Of a DNA stretch of 64,000 nt, positions 1 through 10,359 are shown one piece after another. The number at the start of each line of letters is the position of its first letter. Position 1 is the stretch's first letter. A program made the position numbers and the translations under genes. Under the pieces are notes generated by a model. The model saw only the letters and a program-made list of their open reading frames with translations, searched no databases and was not told where the DNA came from. Source of the stretch: Bosea sp. 124 (GTDB lineage: Bacteria > Pseudomonadota > Alphaproteobacteria > Rhizobiales > Beijerinckiaceae); assembly GCF_003046175.1 (NCBI RefSeq), contig NZ_PZZM01000001.1, forward strand, positions 3,613,001 to 3,677,000, in the 5' to 3' direction.

Positions 1-876
1 CCAGGTGCGCTCGCCCGGATGCGGCTCGCCCGAGACCAGCAGCACGCGCAGCTTGTCACGCACGCCGTCGATGGTGATGACGGCGCGGTTGTTGGCCAGC
101 GTCAGTTCGTTGTCGAGTGGGGCGGCCTCGATCTCGATGACGTTGGGGCCGCCACGGTCGATTCTCACGGGTACCGACACGGTCTCGCCGACCGTGACCT
201 CGCGGCGGGCGATGATCTCGCCGTCGCGACGGATCGTCAGGCTGGCGCGGCCGGGGCCACCCTTCTCAAGCACGCGCAGGCGGATGTTCTGGTCCTTGCC
301 GACGATGCCGAAGCGGGGCGAATCGACCAGCACGATGCGGCGGTCGATCTCGGCGTTGCGGCCGGTCGTCAGCACATGCAGCGGCGCGCGCAAACCGAGC
401 GCCTCGGCGGTCGGCGGGGTGTCATGGGCGAGCCCGTCGCTGATGACGATGGCACCGGCGACACGTTCGGAGGGCACGTCGGCGAGGCTCGCGGCCAGCG
501 CTTCGAACAGCCGGGTGCCGTCGCCCGAGCCCTGAGCGTCGCGGACCTCGACGATGCGGGGCTCGACATTGCCGATCCCGCGCAACTGGCGCTCGACCTC
601 GGCCTGGGCGGCTTGCGTCTGCGCGGCGCGGTCGCTCAGACGGTTCGAGCCGGAGCGGTCGACGACGACGGAGACGACGTCCTTGACCGGCTCGCGCTCC
701 TCGAAGACCAGGGACGGGTCGGCCAGCGTCACCGTCAGCACGGTGAGCGCAAGCGCACGCAGGATGGCGCTCTTGCCCGCCAGCACGATCGCGGCGCCGG
801 CCGCCAGTGCCGCCAGCAGGCTGAGGCCGATCAGCAGCGGCAGCGGGACGAGGGGGGCGAAGGAGAGGCTCCACAT
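1..876 (-). CDS. VWA-like membrane protein of the MoxR/DUF58 operon (3' end cut off)
   Basis: Only the first ~291 codons are inside the window; the gene continues past the left edge. The start ATG (874-876) lies 3 bp after the TAA of the DUF4159 gene, so the two are co-transcribed. The protein begins with two hydrophobic helices (about residues 5-30 and 35-55) and then reads VVSVVVDRSGSNR: the DRSGS stretch has the DxSxS form of a von Willebrand-type metal site. A beta-rich region follows. In rhizobial genomes the last gene of the moxR-DUF58-DUF4159 cluster is a large membrane protein, often with a C-terminal glutamine-amidotransferase-like domain; that part would be outside this window, so I cannot confirm it. 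The exact role is unknown; a BatA/B-like envelope function is an inference from context. Confidence 0.75.
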   Translation of the reverse strand, partial: MWSLSFAPLVPLPLLIGLSLLAALAAGAAIVLAGKSAILRALALTVLTVTLADPSLVFEEREPVKDVVSVVVDRSGSNRLSDRAAQTQAAQAEVERQLRGIGNVEPRIVEVRDAQGSGDGTRLFEALAASLADVPSERVAGAIVISDGLAHDTPPTAEALGLRAPLHVLTTGRNAEIDRRIVLVDSPRFGIVGKDQNIRLRVLEKGGPGRASLTIRRDGEIIARREVTVGETVSVPVRIDRGGPNVIEIEAAPLDNELTLANNRAVITIDGVRDKLRVLLVSGEPHPGERTW

Positions 877-879
877 AGC

Positions 880-3732
880 TTACTGCCCCAGCCGTTCGAG
901 CAGGGCCGGGACATGGACCTGATCGGCCTTGTAGTTGCCGGTGAGCGCATACATCACGAGGTTGACGCCGGCCCGCAGTGCCATTTCGCGCTGACGCGGA
1001 TCGGAGCCGGACAGGGGCACGAGCGGCTCGCCGCGCCGGTTCACTGCCCAGGCCGAGGCAAGGTCGTTCGAGGTGATGACGATCGGCGAGACATTGTCGC
1101 CGGCCCGCGCCGGACGGCGGCCATCGGCACCGGCAGGCGGCAGGATCTCGACCCAGGTCGTGCCGGAATCGTAGCGCCCGGCGAAGCCGTCGAGGATGTA
1201 GAAGGTCTTGGTCAGGACGTGGTCGCGCGGCAGCGGCTCCAGCTCGGGGATGTCGAGCGTCTGCAGCATGCGGCGCAACTGCTCGCCCTCGGGCGTGGTG
1301 CCGCCGCCGGGCCTCGCGCTCATCGCGTCACGCGTGTCGAAGATCACGAGCCCGCCGCCCTTCATATAGGCTTCGAGCTTGCGCAGCGTCTCGGCGGTGG
1401 GGATCGGCCGTCCGGCGACGATCGGCCAGTAGAGCACCGGGAAGAAGGCGAGTTCGTCACGATCGGCATTGACACCAACGGCCTCGCCCGGCTCCAGCGC
1501 GGTGCGGGCGCCGAGTACGATGTTGAGGCCGGCGAGACCTGCCTTCGACATGTCGTCGACCGCCTTGTCGCCGGTGACGACATAGGCGAGCCGCGTCACG
1601 GCACCGGCTGCGAACAGCTCGCGCGGGATCGGCGGGCGCTGGTCGGAAGGAGCCGTCGCAGCGGGAGGCGTCGCGGCAGGAGGCTGTGTAGCCGTCTGGG
1701 CGCGCCCTGCTTCCGGCAGCAGCGTCGTCCCGGCGAGAGCCAGCGCGAGCAGGATCGCGGCCGGCGCGGCACGGCGGGGGCGGCGGGCGAAGGAGAGCCT
1801 GCCGCCAAGCCAGAGCGTCGCCAGCGTATCCGCCACCAGCAACAGCAAGGCCAGCACCAGCAATTGCGGGCGGATGTCCAGCGCGACGGGCTTGTCGACG
1901 GGCAGGATCGGCGCGCCGAGCGCGGCGAGGTCGATCACGCGCAGCGTATCGGTCGGATTCAGCGCATTCACGGCCAGCGAACCGTCCGCCGGCCCGTAGA
2001 TGCCGGGCGGATGGGCGAGCGTGGCGCGGCCGGCAAAGCTGCGGGGCACCGGCTGGGCGGTTGCGGGTGGGCTGCGGAAAGTGCCGTTGCCGTCGAGGAC
2101 GCGGGTCGGCGCCAGGGTCTCCACGCGGGCATCCTCTCCCTGGGGTTCAGCCGGTCCGGTGCCGGCGAGGCCGACGATCTTGCGCAGCATCTCGACGAAC
2201 AGGCCCGACAGCGGCAGGTTCGACCATGTCGTGTCGGCGGTGACATGCATCATCGCGATCATGCCATCGCCGCGCCGCTCGCCGGTGACGACGGGCGTTC
2301 CGTCCTCCAGTGCCGCCCAGGTCTTGCGCGACAGGTCCGCCTCCGGCTCGGCCAGAATCTGGCGACTGACGCGGACGTCGTCGCTGATCTGGGTGCCGAA
2401 GAAGGGACTTTCGCGGCTGAAGGGCGCGAGCTTGCGCGGCGTCTCCCAGGAGAGCCCGCCGCCGAGCGTGCGGCCGCCCCGGCGCAGGCGCACCGGCGTC
2501 AGATCGTCGGAGGCGGCGGCCAGACGTGCGCCGGCGAAGCGCAGCAGCACGCCACCGCGCTGGATGAAGGCGTTGATCTTGCCGGCAGTGTCGCCGTCGA
2601 GCGCGCCGATATCGGCCAGTACCAGCACGGACAGGTTCTGCGCCAGCAATTCGCCGACGGGGTCGGTCGAGCCCGGGCGGGGCTCCCGGATTTCGGCGAA
2701 GGGCTGGAGCGCGCGCGAGACGTAGTAGGTCGGCGACAGCAGCGGCTGGGCGGTGTCCGTGGTCGCGCCCGAGACGATGCCGACGCGGCGGCGCTTGGCC
2801 CGGTCGTCGAGCAGGGCGACGGCCGCCGCGCTGCGCTCGGCCACGATCTCCAGCCGCGAAACGGCGTTGCGGACCTCGATCGGCAGCGTCAGCCGCGCCG
2901 TCGTCTGCAGTTCCGATCCGTTGAAGACGAAGGGCGCATCGCCGAGCGGCAGGCCCTTCAGGTCGAGCGCGCGGACCTGGCCGCTGGCAGGCGCCGCAGC
3001 GGCCGGGCGCAGCACCTTCACGGCGAGCGCACCGGCAAGGTTTTCCGGCGCGGCCAGCGCGATCTGGTCGGTCGGGCCGGCATGGATCGACAGGCGGCCT
3101 GCATCGGCCTCCTGCTTCAACCGGGCCAGGAAGGTCGAATCATCCGTCACGGACAAGCCATCCGCGATCCAGACGACCTCGGCATCCGGTGCGCTGCGCA
3201 GGAAGGCCTCGATCCGGGGCAGATGGGCAGAGCGGTCAGGGGCATGCGGCTGGAGCGCGAAGGCGCGCAGCCGGTCGAGCGCGGCGCGGGGCTCCGAAAG
3301 CGTGATCTCGGCCGGGTTCTCGGCAAGGCCCAGGATGGCGACGGGCCGGCCTTCGCGTGCCGCGGCGGCGAGGCGCGATTCCGCGACCAGAAGGCGCTCC
3401 GGCCAGTCAGTCGCAGCGCCGAAGCCATTGTCCATGAGCAGCAGCATCGGGCCGCGCAGCGGGCCTGCCTCGCGTGGCGGATTCCAGACCGGGCCCGCCA
3501 CGGCGAGGATCGCGAGCGCGGCGACGAGCATGCGCAGCGCCAGCAGCCACCAGGGCGTATGGGCCGGCATTTCGCGCCTGGCGACGAGGTCGGCCATGAT
3601 CTTCAGCGGCGGAAAGTCGATCCGGCGCGGGCGCGGCGGCGTCACGCGCAGGATCAGCCAGAGCGCCGGCAGCAGCGCCAGCGCCGCGAGCGCCAGCGGG
3701 GCGGAGAAGGCGAGGGGGAGAGCGTTCAGCAT
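880..3732 (-). CDS. DUF4159 protein with N-terminal BatA-like membrane domain
   Basis: A 950-residue membrane protein. Residues ~7-82 contain two hydrophobic helices separated by a basic loop (RRIDFPPLKIM), the pattern of the BatA N-terminal domain. The middle is a large beta/alpha region. Two further hydrophobic helices lie at about 640-700, followed by a Pro/Ala/Thr-rich linker. The C-terminal ~230 residues are DUF4159 (LAYVVTGDKAVDDMS, then GGGLVIFDTRD and HVLTKTFYILDGF), a ThuA/glutamine-amidotransferase-like fold. It sits between DUF58 (4 bp upstream) and the truncated VWA-like gene, so it belongs to the MoxR operon. Family knowledge links such clusters to chaperone-like metal insertion or envelope stress; no substrate can be read from the sequence. 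Confidence 0.88.
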   Translation of the reverse strand: MLNALPLAFSAPLALAALALLPALWLILRVTPPRPRRIDFPPLKIMADLVARREMPAHTPWWLLALRMLVAALAILAVAGPVWNPPREAGPLRGPMLLLMDNGFGAATDWPERLLVAESRLAAAAREGRPVAILGLAENPAEITLSEPRAALDRLRAFALQPHAPDRSAHLPRIEAFLRSAPDAEVVWIADGLSVTDDSTFLARLKQEADAGRLSIHAGPTDQIALAAPENLAGALAVKVLRPAAAAPASGQVRALDLKGLPLGDAPFVFNGSELQTTARLTLPIEVRNAVSRLEIVAERSAAAVALLDDRAKRRRVGIVSGATTDTAQPLLSPTYYVSRALQPFAEIREPRPGSTDPVGELLAQNLSVLVLADIGALDGDTAGKINAFIQRGGVLLRFAGARLAAASDDLTPVRLRRGGRTLGGGLSWETPRKLAPFSRESPFFGTQISDDVRVSRQILAEPEADLSRKTWAALEDGTPVVTGERRGDGMIAMMHVTADTTWSNLPLSGLFVEMLRKIVGLAGTGPAEPQGEDARVETLAPTRVLDGNGTFRSPPATAQPVPRSFAGRATLAHPPGIYGPADGSLAVNALNPTDTLRVIDLAALGAPILPVDKPVALDIRPQLLVLALLLLVADTLATLWLGGRLSFARRPRRAAPAAILLALALAGTTLLPEAGRAQTATQPPAATPPAATAPSDQRPPIPRELFAAGAVTRLAYVVTGDKAVDDMSKAGLAGLNIVLGARTALEPGEAVGVNADRDELAFFPVLYWPIVAGRPIPTAETLRKLEAYMKGGGLVIFDTRDAMSARPGGGTTPEGEQLRRMLQTLDIPELEPLPRDHVLTKTFYILDGFAGRYDSGTTWVEILPPAGADGRRPARAGDNVSPIVITSNDLASAWAVNRRGEPLVPLSGSDPRQREMALRAGVNLVMYALTGNYKADQVHVPALLERLGQ

Positions 3733-3735
3733 GGG

Positions 3736-4650
3736 CTATCTCCCCGTTCCGCGGGCCGCCGCGACGAGGCTGGCGATACGCAGCACGCCCTCGCTGGCAG
3801 GCCTGTCGGTGCGGTGAAGCGTCAGCGTCCAGCCAGCCCTGCGGCAGGCCTCGCGGATGGCGTCACGATGGGCCTCCAGCCGCTGGCGGTATTCGGCGCC
3901 CCAGGCGCCGGCATCGCCGACGCGCAGGCTGAGCCCGTCTTCCAGGTCGAACAGCTCCGCCTGGCCGGTAAAGGGGAAGGTTTCCTCGATCGGGTCGGCG
4001 ATCAGCAGGACATGCCCGCGCGCGCCGCTCGACGACAGGGTGGCGATGCGTTTGGCAAGCGAGGCTGCCGGCGAGAGCCCGTCGGTGATGATGATGGCGT
4101 CGGCGAGACGCGGCAGGGGGGCGTCCGGCGGCAGGTCCGACTCCGCACCCTTCGCGTCGGCGAGGATCGCCTGCGCCAGCGTTTCGACGATGCGGCGCGA
4201 GGCCAGAGCCCGCGTCAGGCCGAGATGGCCGACGCGCTCGCCGCCATCGACCAGCGTCTCGGCGAGCGCGAAGCCTGCGATCAGTGCCCGATCGACCTTG
4301 GAGGCCAGCGCCAGCGACGAAGCGAAGCCCATCGAGGCGGAGCGGTCGATCCAGAGCCAGATCGCGTGCGAGGCCTCCCATTCGCGTTCGCGGACGAAGA
4401 GGTGCCCGTCGCGGGCGGAACGGCGCCAGTCGATGCGCGAGGAGGATTCGCCGGTGACCAGAGGCCGGTACTGCCAGAAGGTCTCGCCTGGGCCGGCGCG
4501 CCTGCGGCCATGGATGCCGTGCACGCTGGCCGAGACGCGGCGCGCTTCGAGGATCAACCTGGGCAGACGTGCCGCGAGATCGAGCGAGGCGGTGACGACC
4601 GGCCTGGCGGGCTGGCGTTCGGCGGACCCGAGAACGCGCGTGCGCAGCAT
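3736..4650 (-). CDS. DUF58 domain protein
   Basis: A 304-residue soluble protein of the DUF58 family, the usual partner of MoxR ATPases. The family core [20 protein letters not shown] begins near residue 55 and is followed by DWRRSA. Soon after comes IDRSASM (D102, S104, S106), a DxSxS metal-site motif of a von Willebrand-like fold. Only 3 bp separate its stop from the next start, so DUF58 and DUF4159 are co-translated. In contrast 128 bp containing two palindromic elements separate it from the moxR stop. The start ATG at 4650 was kept because it gives the normal family N-terminus. Molecular role is inferred from partnership with MoxR, not shown directly. Confidence 0.9.
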   Translation of the reverse strand: MLRTRVLGSAERQPARPVVTASLDLAARLPRLILEARRVSASVHGIHGRRRAGPGETFWQYRPLVTGESSSRIDWRRSARDGHLFVREREWEASHAIWLWIDRSASMGFASSLALASKVDRALIAGFALAETLVDGGERVGHLGLTRALASRRIVETLAQAILADAKGAESDLPPDAPLPRLADAIIITDGLSPAASLAKRIATLSSSGARGHVLLIADPIEETFPFTGQAELFDLEDGLSLRVGDAGAWGAEYRQRLEAHRDAIREACRRAGWTLTLHRTDRPASEGVLRIASLVAAARGTGR

Positions 4651-4667
4651 CGGCTTCGGCCCTCCTA

Positions 4668-4715
4668 GATCACGTCGCTTTCGGACGACTTCGTCCGAAA
4701 GCGAAAAATGTGATC
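4668..4715. repeat. Nested perfect palindrome between moxR and DUF58
   Basis: An inner inverted repeat CGCTTTCGGACGA (4676-4688) / TCGTCCGAAAGCG (4691-4703) has 13 perfectly paired bases and a 2-nt centre. It is enclosed by a second pair, GATCAC (4668-4673) / GTGATC (4710-4715). As RNA this makes a long, very stable hairpin in the moxR-DUF58 intercistronic spacer. There is no U-run on the minus strand, so a processing or attenuation site is as likely as a terminator. Confidence 0.8.
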
Positions 4716-4729
4716 GATTCTAAAAGTTT

Positions 4730-4778
4730 AGAGCATTGCTTCAGCAAAAAACCGGTTCCCACTTGCTTGCGCAATACT

Positions 4779-4780
<2 letters not shown>
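4730..4780 (-). repeat. Rhizobial dispersed palindrome, copy 1 (supplies moxR stop)
   Basis: The ends AGAGCATTGC (4730-4739) and GCAATACTCT (4771-4780) are inverted with one mismatch. On the minus strand the core reads AAGTGGGAACCGGTTTT, the centre of a palindrome scattered through rhizobial genomes. The TAG stop of moxR (4779-4781) falls on its first arm. A related copy abuts pth at 35611-35660. Confidence 0.75.
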
Positions 4781-5804
<1,024 letters not shown>

Positions 5805-6009
5805 ATCGATCTCCTTCACCCTCTGGGTCGCGTCTTGCAGGGTCTCGCAACCTGGCAACGGTCTGAGCCGTTGAGTGTGGACGGGGCGCCATGCCGGCTC
5901 AAGGGCGGAATGGCGCGGTGCACAGAACTCGGCTTCACGATTATGTGGAGTTCAAGGCAGAGGCGACGATGCAACCACTATGCCGCATGCGGCGCCTGCG
6001 GGCTTTTCG

Positions 6010-6600
6010 ATGAGTGATCCGGGCCATTCCATCGCGCGTCTGGTTGCTGCGCTGCAAGGCGGCAAGCGCGGATTGCCGCCGGTCGAGCGCTGGAACCCCG
6101 ATTTCTGCGGCGATATCGACATGAGGATCGCTGCCGACGGAACCTGGTTCTATATGGGAACGCCGATCGGCAGACCTGCTCTGGTGAAGCTTTTCTCCTC
6201 GGTCCTGCGCCGCGACGGGGACGATTACGTTCTCGTGACCCCGGTCGAAAAACTCGGGATCGTGGTCGAGGATGCTCCGTTCCAGGCTGTCGAGATGGCG
6301 GTCGAGGGCGAGGGCGATGCCCGCTCCATCGCTTTCCGGACGCATGTCGACGATCTCGTCACTGTCGGTCCCGAGCATGCGATTCGCTTCGAGCGGGAGG
6401 CGAAGGGCGGCTTGAAGCCCTATGTGCATGTCCGGCGCGGGCTCTGGGCCCGCGTCACCCGGGCACTGAGCTATGACCTGCTGGCGCTGGGCGAGGTGCG
6501 CGACGTCGAGGGCATCCCCATGTTCGGAGTCGCGGCGGCCGGCATCTTCCATCCGGCCGTGCCGGCAAGCGAGATCGAAGGCGAGATCGAAGGATCGTGA
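6010..6600 (+). CDS. DUF1285 domain protein
   Basis: A 196-residue protein that matches DUF1285 throughout: [20 protein letters not shown] near the N-terminus, [19 protein letters not shown], then [12 protein letters not shown]. Members are small, soluble, two-lobed beta proteins of unknown function. The ATG at 6010 gives the usual ~20 residues ahead of the conserved core; an in-frame ATG at 5980 would add ten residues ([10 protein letters not shown]) and cannot be excluded since neither has a strong ribosome site. It is divergent from moxR and its stop overlaps the start of the Nudix gene, so it heads a four-gene operon with the Nudix hydrolase, DUF6111 and cca. Confidence 0.85.
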   Translation: MSDPGHSIARLVAALQGGKRGLPPVERWNPDFCGDIDMRIAADGTWFYMGTPIGRPALVKLFSSVLRRDGDDYVLVTPVEKLGIVVEDAPFQAVEMAVEGEGDARSIAFRTHVDDLVTVGPEHAIRFEREAKGGLKPYVHVRRGLWARVTRALSYDLLALGEVRDVEGIPMFGVAAAGIFHPAVPASEIEGEIEGS

Positions 6601-7244
6601 TGCGCGCGCTGAACCTGACGATCGAGGAATTCGCGGCCTTGGCGAAGGAGCGGCTCCGGGCCGAGCCGCCGGCGTTGGGCGACGTGATCGCCCGGCCGCG
6701 CGGCGACCACGAGATGCAGTCGCAGCCGATGGCGCAGCCCGACGAGAAGGCGGCGGTTCCGGCTGCCGTCCTCATTCCGGTTGTCTCGCGGGCGGAAGGG
6801 CCGACGGTGCTGCTGACACAGCGCGCGGCGGCGTTGCGCAGCCATTCGTCACAAGTCGCGTTTCCGGGCGGGCGGGTCGATGCCGTTGATGGTTCGCCGC
6901 TGATCACCGCGCTGCGCGAGACGGAAGAGGAAATCGGGCTGCCCCGCGAGCGCGTCCGGACGCTGGGGTTCCTCGACGCCTATCTGACCGGGACGGGCTA
7001 TCGCATCGTTCCCGTGGTGGCGTTGGTCGAGCCGCCGTTTTCGCTGACCCTGAATGCGCATGAGGTGGACGAGGCGTTCGAGGCGCCGCTGTCCTTCCTG
7101 CTCGATCCCGCCAATCACCGCCGCGACGGCCGCGAGTGGCAGGGGCTCCACCGCACCTACTATGCGATGCCGTTCGGGGATCGCTATATCTGGGGGGCAA
7201 CCGCCGGCATGATCCGCAATCTCTACGAGCGGCTCGCCGGCTGA
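6600..7244 (+). CDS. CoA-pyrophosphatase-type Nudix hydrolase
   Basis: A 214-residue Nudix hydrolase of the CoA-diphosphatase (UPF0035/YeaB) subgroup. The subgroup signature VLLTQRAAALRSHSSQVAFP (70-89) directly precedes the Nudix box, whose helix reads ALRETEEEIGL (104-114). Such enzymes split CoA or its derivatives into 4'-phosphopantetheine and 3',5'-ADP. The ATG at 6600 overlaps the TGA of DUF1285 by one base; a GTG three bases earlier is possible. GAAGGAT precedes. It is followed by DUF6111 and the CCA-adding enzyme, the common order in Hyphomicrobiales. Substrate is inferred from the motif only. Confidence 0.9.
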   Translation: MRALNLTIEEFAALAKERLRAEPPALGDVIARPRGDHEMQSQPMAQPDEKAAVPAAVLIPVVSRAEGPTVLLTQRAAALRSHSSQVAFPGGRVDAVDGSPLITALRETEEEIGLPRERVRTLGFLDAYLTGTGYRIVPVVALVEPPFSLTLNAHEVDEAFEAPLSFLLDPANHRRDGREWQGLHRTYYAMPFGDRYIWGATAGMIRNLYERLAG

Positions 7245-7265
7245 ATCGACTGGACGACCAAGCCC

Positions 7266-7523
7266 ATGCTGCGCTCGATCATCGAAGAGGTTCTTCTCTT
7301 CATTCTGCCCTTTTGCGTTTTCGCGGGGTATCTCATCGTCAAGCGCCGCAACCCGCTCGATGTCGAGCACTGGAGCCGGCATGTGTTCTGGCTGGCGATC
7401 GTCGGGCTGCTGCTCTCCATCGCGCTCGTTGCCTATGGCGGCTGGACCGCGCCGCGCAGCCAGGGCGCCTATGAGCCACCGCATATGGAGAACGGGACGC
7501 TGGTGCCCGGCCGCTTCAAGTGA
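7266..7523 (+). CDS. DUF6111 family small membrane protein
   Basis: An 85-residue protein with two transmembrane helices (about 5-25 and 40-62) and a conserved hydrophilic tail, AYEPPHMENGTLVPGRFK, which is the mark of DUF6111. It lies between the Nudix hydrolase and cca and its TGA overlaps the GTG of cca by 4 bp, so the two are translationally coupled. Function is unknown; the fixed position beside cca in related bacteria is the only hint. Confidence 0.85.
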   Translation: MLRSIIEEVLLFILPFCVFAGYLIVKRRNPLDVEHWSRHVFWLAIVGLLLSIALVAYGGWTAPRSQGAYEPPHMENGTLVPGRFK

Positions 7524-8761
7524 GGCTGCCGCGGGAGCGCATCGCGGATTTCCTGGCGCGGCCGGCTCTCGCGGCGATGCTCGAGGCTCTCAACGGCGAG
7601 GGCGAGGAGACCCGTATCGTCGGCGGGGCGGTGCGGGACCTGCTGCTGGACGAGCCGATCGGCGATGTCGATCTCGCGACCACGGCGCCGCCGCAGGAGA
7701 CGATCCGGCGCGGGAAGCGCGCCGGCTTCAAGGCGGTTCCGACCGGAATCGAGCACGGCACCGTCACGCTGGTCAGGGACGGCACCGGCTTTGAGGTGAC
7801 GACGCTGCGGGAGGATGTCGCGACCGATGGCCGGCGGGCCACGGTCCGGTTCGGGCGCGATTTCGTCGCCGATGCGCTGCGGCGCGATTTCACGATCAAC
7901 GCGCTCTCGCTCGACCGTGACGGCGCCGTGCACGACCATTGCGGCGGGCTCACCGACCTCGCGGTGCGGCGGGTCCGCTTCATCGGCGACGCGGGCAGCC
8001 GGATCCGGGAGGATTACCTGCGTATCCTGCGCTTTTTCCGCTTCCATGCCCGCTATGCCTCGGGAGCGCCCGACGCGGAGGGTGTCTCGGCCTGCATTGC
8101 CGGTCGGGCCGGGATCGCCGGGCTTTCGCGCGAGCGCGTCCGTGCCGAGCTGATGAAGCTCTTGGTTGCGCCGGGCGCGGCCGCGGTCGTCGCGGCGATG
8201 GCGGGTGCCGGGCTGCTGATGCCGGTGATCGGCGGCGTGCCGCACCTCTCGCGCTTCGCGGCAGTGGCCCAAGGGGCAGGGGGGCCCGTCTATCCGGCGT
8301 TCCGGCTGGCGGCGCTCACCGTGGCGGTGCGGGAGGATGCGCTGCGACTGCGGGAGGGCTTGCGGCTCTCGAACGAGGAGTTCGACAGGATCGGGTGGAT
8401 CGCCGAAGCGCTCGAAGGACTTGGCGGACGCGCTGCGCCGCCGAGCATCGCTTTTCTGCGCCATCTCGCCCACCGGCTCGGCACGGACGCCGTGGCGGCG
8501 GGCCTCGTGCTGCTGGCTGCAACGGTCGACGAGACCGCACAGGCCGGGACGCAGGCGATGATCGCCGAATTGGGTGGCACGCCGCGTTTCCTGCCGAGCG
8601 GGCGGGACGTCATCGCGCTCGGTGTGCCGGCCGGGCCGCAGGTCGGGCGTGTGCTGGAGGCGGCGCGACGCGAATGGATCGAGGCGGGGGCCCCGGCGGG
8701 GAGCGCCGCGCAGGCCGAATTTGTGGCCGGCGCGGTGGCGGCATCGTCCGCCTCCCTATGA
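7520..8761 (+). CDS. cca: CCA tRNA nucleotidyltransferase
   Basis: Adds or repairs the 3'-CCA end of tRNAs. The 413-residue protein starts with GTG (7520-7522) inside the GTGA overlap with DUF6111. Class II nucleotidyltransferase motifs are clear: GGAVRD (35-40), GDVDLA (48-53, with the two catalytic aspartates) and RRDFTINAL (~118-126), followed by a helical tRNA-binding region beginning IREDYLRILRFFRFHARY. The length is normal for the alphaproteobacterial family without an HD domain. Its end lies 3 bp from the convergent hemF stop, so no separate terminator is visible. Confidence 0.95.
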   Translation: MRLPRERIADFLARPALAAMLEALNGEGEETRIVGGAVRDLLLDEPIGDVDLATTAPPQETIRRGKRAGFKAVPTGIEHGTVTLVRDGTGFEVTTLREDVATDGRRATVRFGRDFVADALRRDFTINALSLDRDGAVHDHCGGLTDLAVRRVRFIGDAGSRIREDYLRILRFFRFHARYASGAPDAEGVSACIAGRAGIAGLSRERVRAELMKLLVAPGAAAVVAAMAGAGLLMPVIGGVPHLSRFAAVAQGAGGPVYPAFRLAALTVAVREDALRLREGLRLSNEEFDRIGWIAEALEGLGGRAAPPSIAFLRHLAHRLGTDAVAAGLVLLAATVDETAQAGTQAMIAELGGTPRFLPSGRDVIALGVPAGPQVGRVLEAARREWIEAGAPAGSAAQAEFVAGAVAASSASL

Positions 8762-8764
8762 GGC

Positions 8765-9691
8765 TTACGGCCAGCGCACGGTCGGCGGCATCGAGGACAG
8801 GATCGAATCGACATTGCCGCCCGTTCTGAGGCCAAAGATCGTGCCGCGGTCGTAGAGCAGATTGAACTCGACATAGCGGCCGCGGCGGACCTGCTGCTCG
8901 TGGCGTTCGGCCTCGCTCCAGGGCTTGGCCATGTTGGCCCGCAGGATCGGCGGATAGGCCTTCAGGAAGGCCTCGCCGACGGCCTGGGTGAAAGCGAAGT
9001 CCCCTTCCGGGTCGCCCGACCAGATGTAGTCGTAGAAGATGCCGCCGATGCCGCGCGGCTCATTCCGGTGCTTCAGGAAGAAATACTCGTCGCACCAGCT
9101 CTTGAAGCGGTCGTAGTCGGCGATCGGCGCGCAGCGTTCGCAGGGATCACGCATCGCGGCATGGAAGGCGATGGCGTCGGGGTCGTCCTGTCGGCGCCTT
9201 GCGTTCAACACAGGCGTCAGGTCGGCGCCGCCACCGAACCAGGGCTTCGTCGTGACGACGAAGCGCGTGTTCATGTGGACCGTCGGCGCATGCGGATTCC
9301 AGGGATGGGCGATCAGCGAGATGCCAGTGGCGTGGAAGCGCGGGTCCTCGGTGGCGCCCGGAATCTGGCCGGCGAATTCAGGCAGGAAAGTGCCGTGCAC
9401 GGTCGAGACATGGACGCCGACCTTCTCGAAGACACGGCCGCGCATGATCGACATGACGCCGCCACCTCCGGCTGCGCCGTCATGGTTGGTGCGCTGCCAG
9501 GGCGTGCGCTCGAAGCGGCCGGGCGCATCGGTTTCCGGCGGGAACGGGCCGGCGGCCTCGTCCTCGATCGCCTCGAAGGCAGTGCAGATCCGGTCGCGCA
9601 ATTGCCTGAACCAGGCCTCGGCACGCGGCTTCATGGCGGCCACGACCGCGGGATCGGCGGAGGGCGTCTCGACGCGGTTGGGTTGGCTCAT
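8765..9691 (-). CDS. hemF: Oxygen-dependent coproporphyrinogen-III oxidase
   Basis: Oxidatively decarboxylates coproporphyrinogen III to protoporphyrinogen IX in haem synthesis. The 308-residue protein has the family blocks [25 protein letters not shown] and [17 protein letters not shown], with a normal C-terminus SMPPTVRWP. It overlaps the preceding trmL stop by 4 bp (ATGA), so trmL-hemF form a minus-strand pair. The aerobic enzyme fits an obligately respiring organism with the bc1 complex encoded nearby. Confidence 0.96.
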   Translation of the reverse strand: MSQPNRVETPSADPAVVAAMKPRAEAWFRQLRDRICTAFEAIEDEAAGPFPPETDAPGRFERTPWQRTNHDGAAGGGGVMSIMRGRVFEKVGVHVSTVHGTFLPEFAGQIPGATEDPRFHATGISLIAHPWNPHAPTVHMNTRFVVTTKPWFGGGADLTPVLNARRRQDDPDAIAFHAAMRDPCERCAPIADYDRFKSWCDEYFFLKHRNEPRGIGGIFYDYIWSGDPEGDFAFTQAVGEAFLKAYPPILRANMAKPWSEAERHEQQVRRGRYVEFNLLYDRGTIFGLRTGGNVDSILSSMPPTVRWP

Positions 9692-10167
9692 GCTTCGGTT
9701 CCGTCGCGGGGTGGATAGCTGCCGGTCTGCCTCAATGCCTCGCCCAATACCATCGCTGCCGCGAGCGCGACATTGAGAGAGCGCAAGCCGACCAGCATCG
9801 GAATGTGGACGCTGGCGTCCGCAGCCGCATGGACCTCCGGGGCGACGCCAGCGGATTCGCGGCCGACCATGACGATGTCTCCGGCTGAGAAGGCGAAATC
9901 GAGATGGCGCGCCGTGCCATCGGTTTCGGCCAGGATCAGGCGATGGCCCGCCTTGCGCCGCCAGGCCTCGAAGGCTGCGAAGGAATCATGGCGCGCGACC
10001 ATGGCGCGTTCGAGGTAGTCCATGCCAGAGCGGCGGAAATGCCGGTCCGAGACGTCGAAGGCGGCCGGCTCGACGATGTCCACCGCGATGCCGAGACAGG
10101 CCGCCATGCGGATCATGGTGCCGGTGTTCTGCGGGATGTCGGGTTGGTAGAGGGCGAGACGCAGCAT
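9688..10167 (-). CDS. trmL: tRNA (cytidine/uridine-34-2'-O)-methyltransferase
   Basis: A 159-residue SPOUT methyltransferase that modifies the wobble base of tRNA-Leu isoacceptors. The N-terminus [15 protein letters not shown] and the C-terminal knot segments GRESAGV and [18 protein letters not shown] are typical. I chose the ATG at 10167 because the family begins almost exactly there; in-frame starts at 10179 and 10203 would add 4 or 12 residues and none has a good ribosome site. The stop overlaps the hemF start. Confidence 0.93.
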   Translation of the reverse strand: MLRLALYQPDIPQNTGTMIRMAACLGIAVDIVEPAAFDVSDRHFRRSGMDYLERAMVARHDSFAAFEAWRRKAGHRLILAETDGTARHLDFAFSAGDIVMVGRESAGVAPEVHAAADASVHIPMLVGLRSLNVALAAAMVLGEALRQTGSYPPRDGTEA

Positions 10168-10262
10168 GGCTGCGGTCATGGTCGGGGGCCGGGGCAGCGT
10201 CAAGGCGGATGGCCGTGGCCGTCGCGATGTCCTCGCCGAAAGCGGGCCGATTGCAGGCTCGG

Positions 10263-10278
10263 TCCCTCAAATGAGGGA
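10263..10278. promoter_or_regulatory. Perfect 7-bp palindrome in trmL / Tae4-like divergent spacer
   Basis: TCCCTCA AA TGAGGGA lies midway between the divergent trmL and the Tae4-like gene (156-190 bp spacer). It could be an operator or a leader hairpin; no protein is assignable. The rest of this spacer shows nothing else I recognise. Confidence 0.35.
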
Positions 10279-10359
10279 TGCGCCCTGCCGTCCGGCGGTT
10301 CGACGATAGGGCCATCGGCGGCGTCTCCGGCCGCTGCGTTCGCGCCTGGGGAGGGACCG

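Noticed and set aside
19..4668. A 1549-codon open frame on the plus strand across the MoxR operon
   Set aside because: It is antisense to four well-supported genes, its composition is typical of high-GC antisense frames (Arg/Gln/Gly/Asp/Ala-rich), and it has no ribosome site or family motif.
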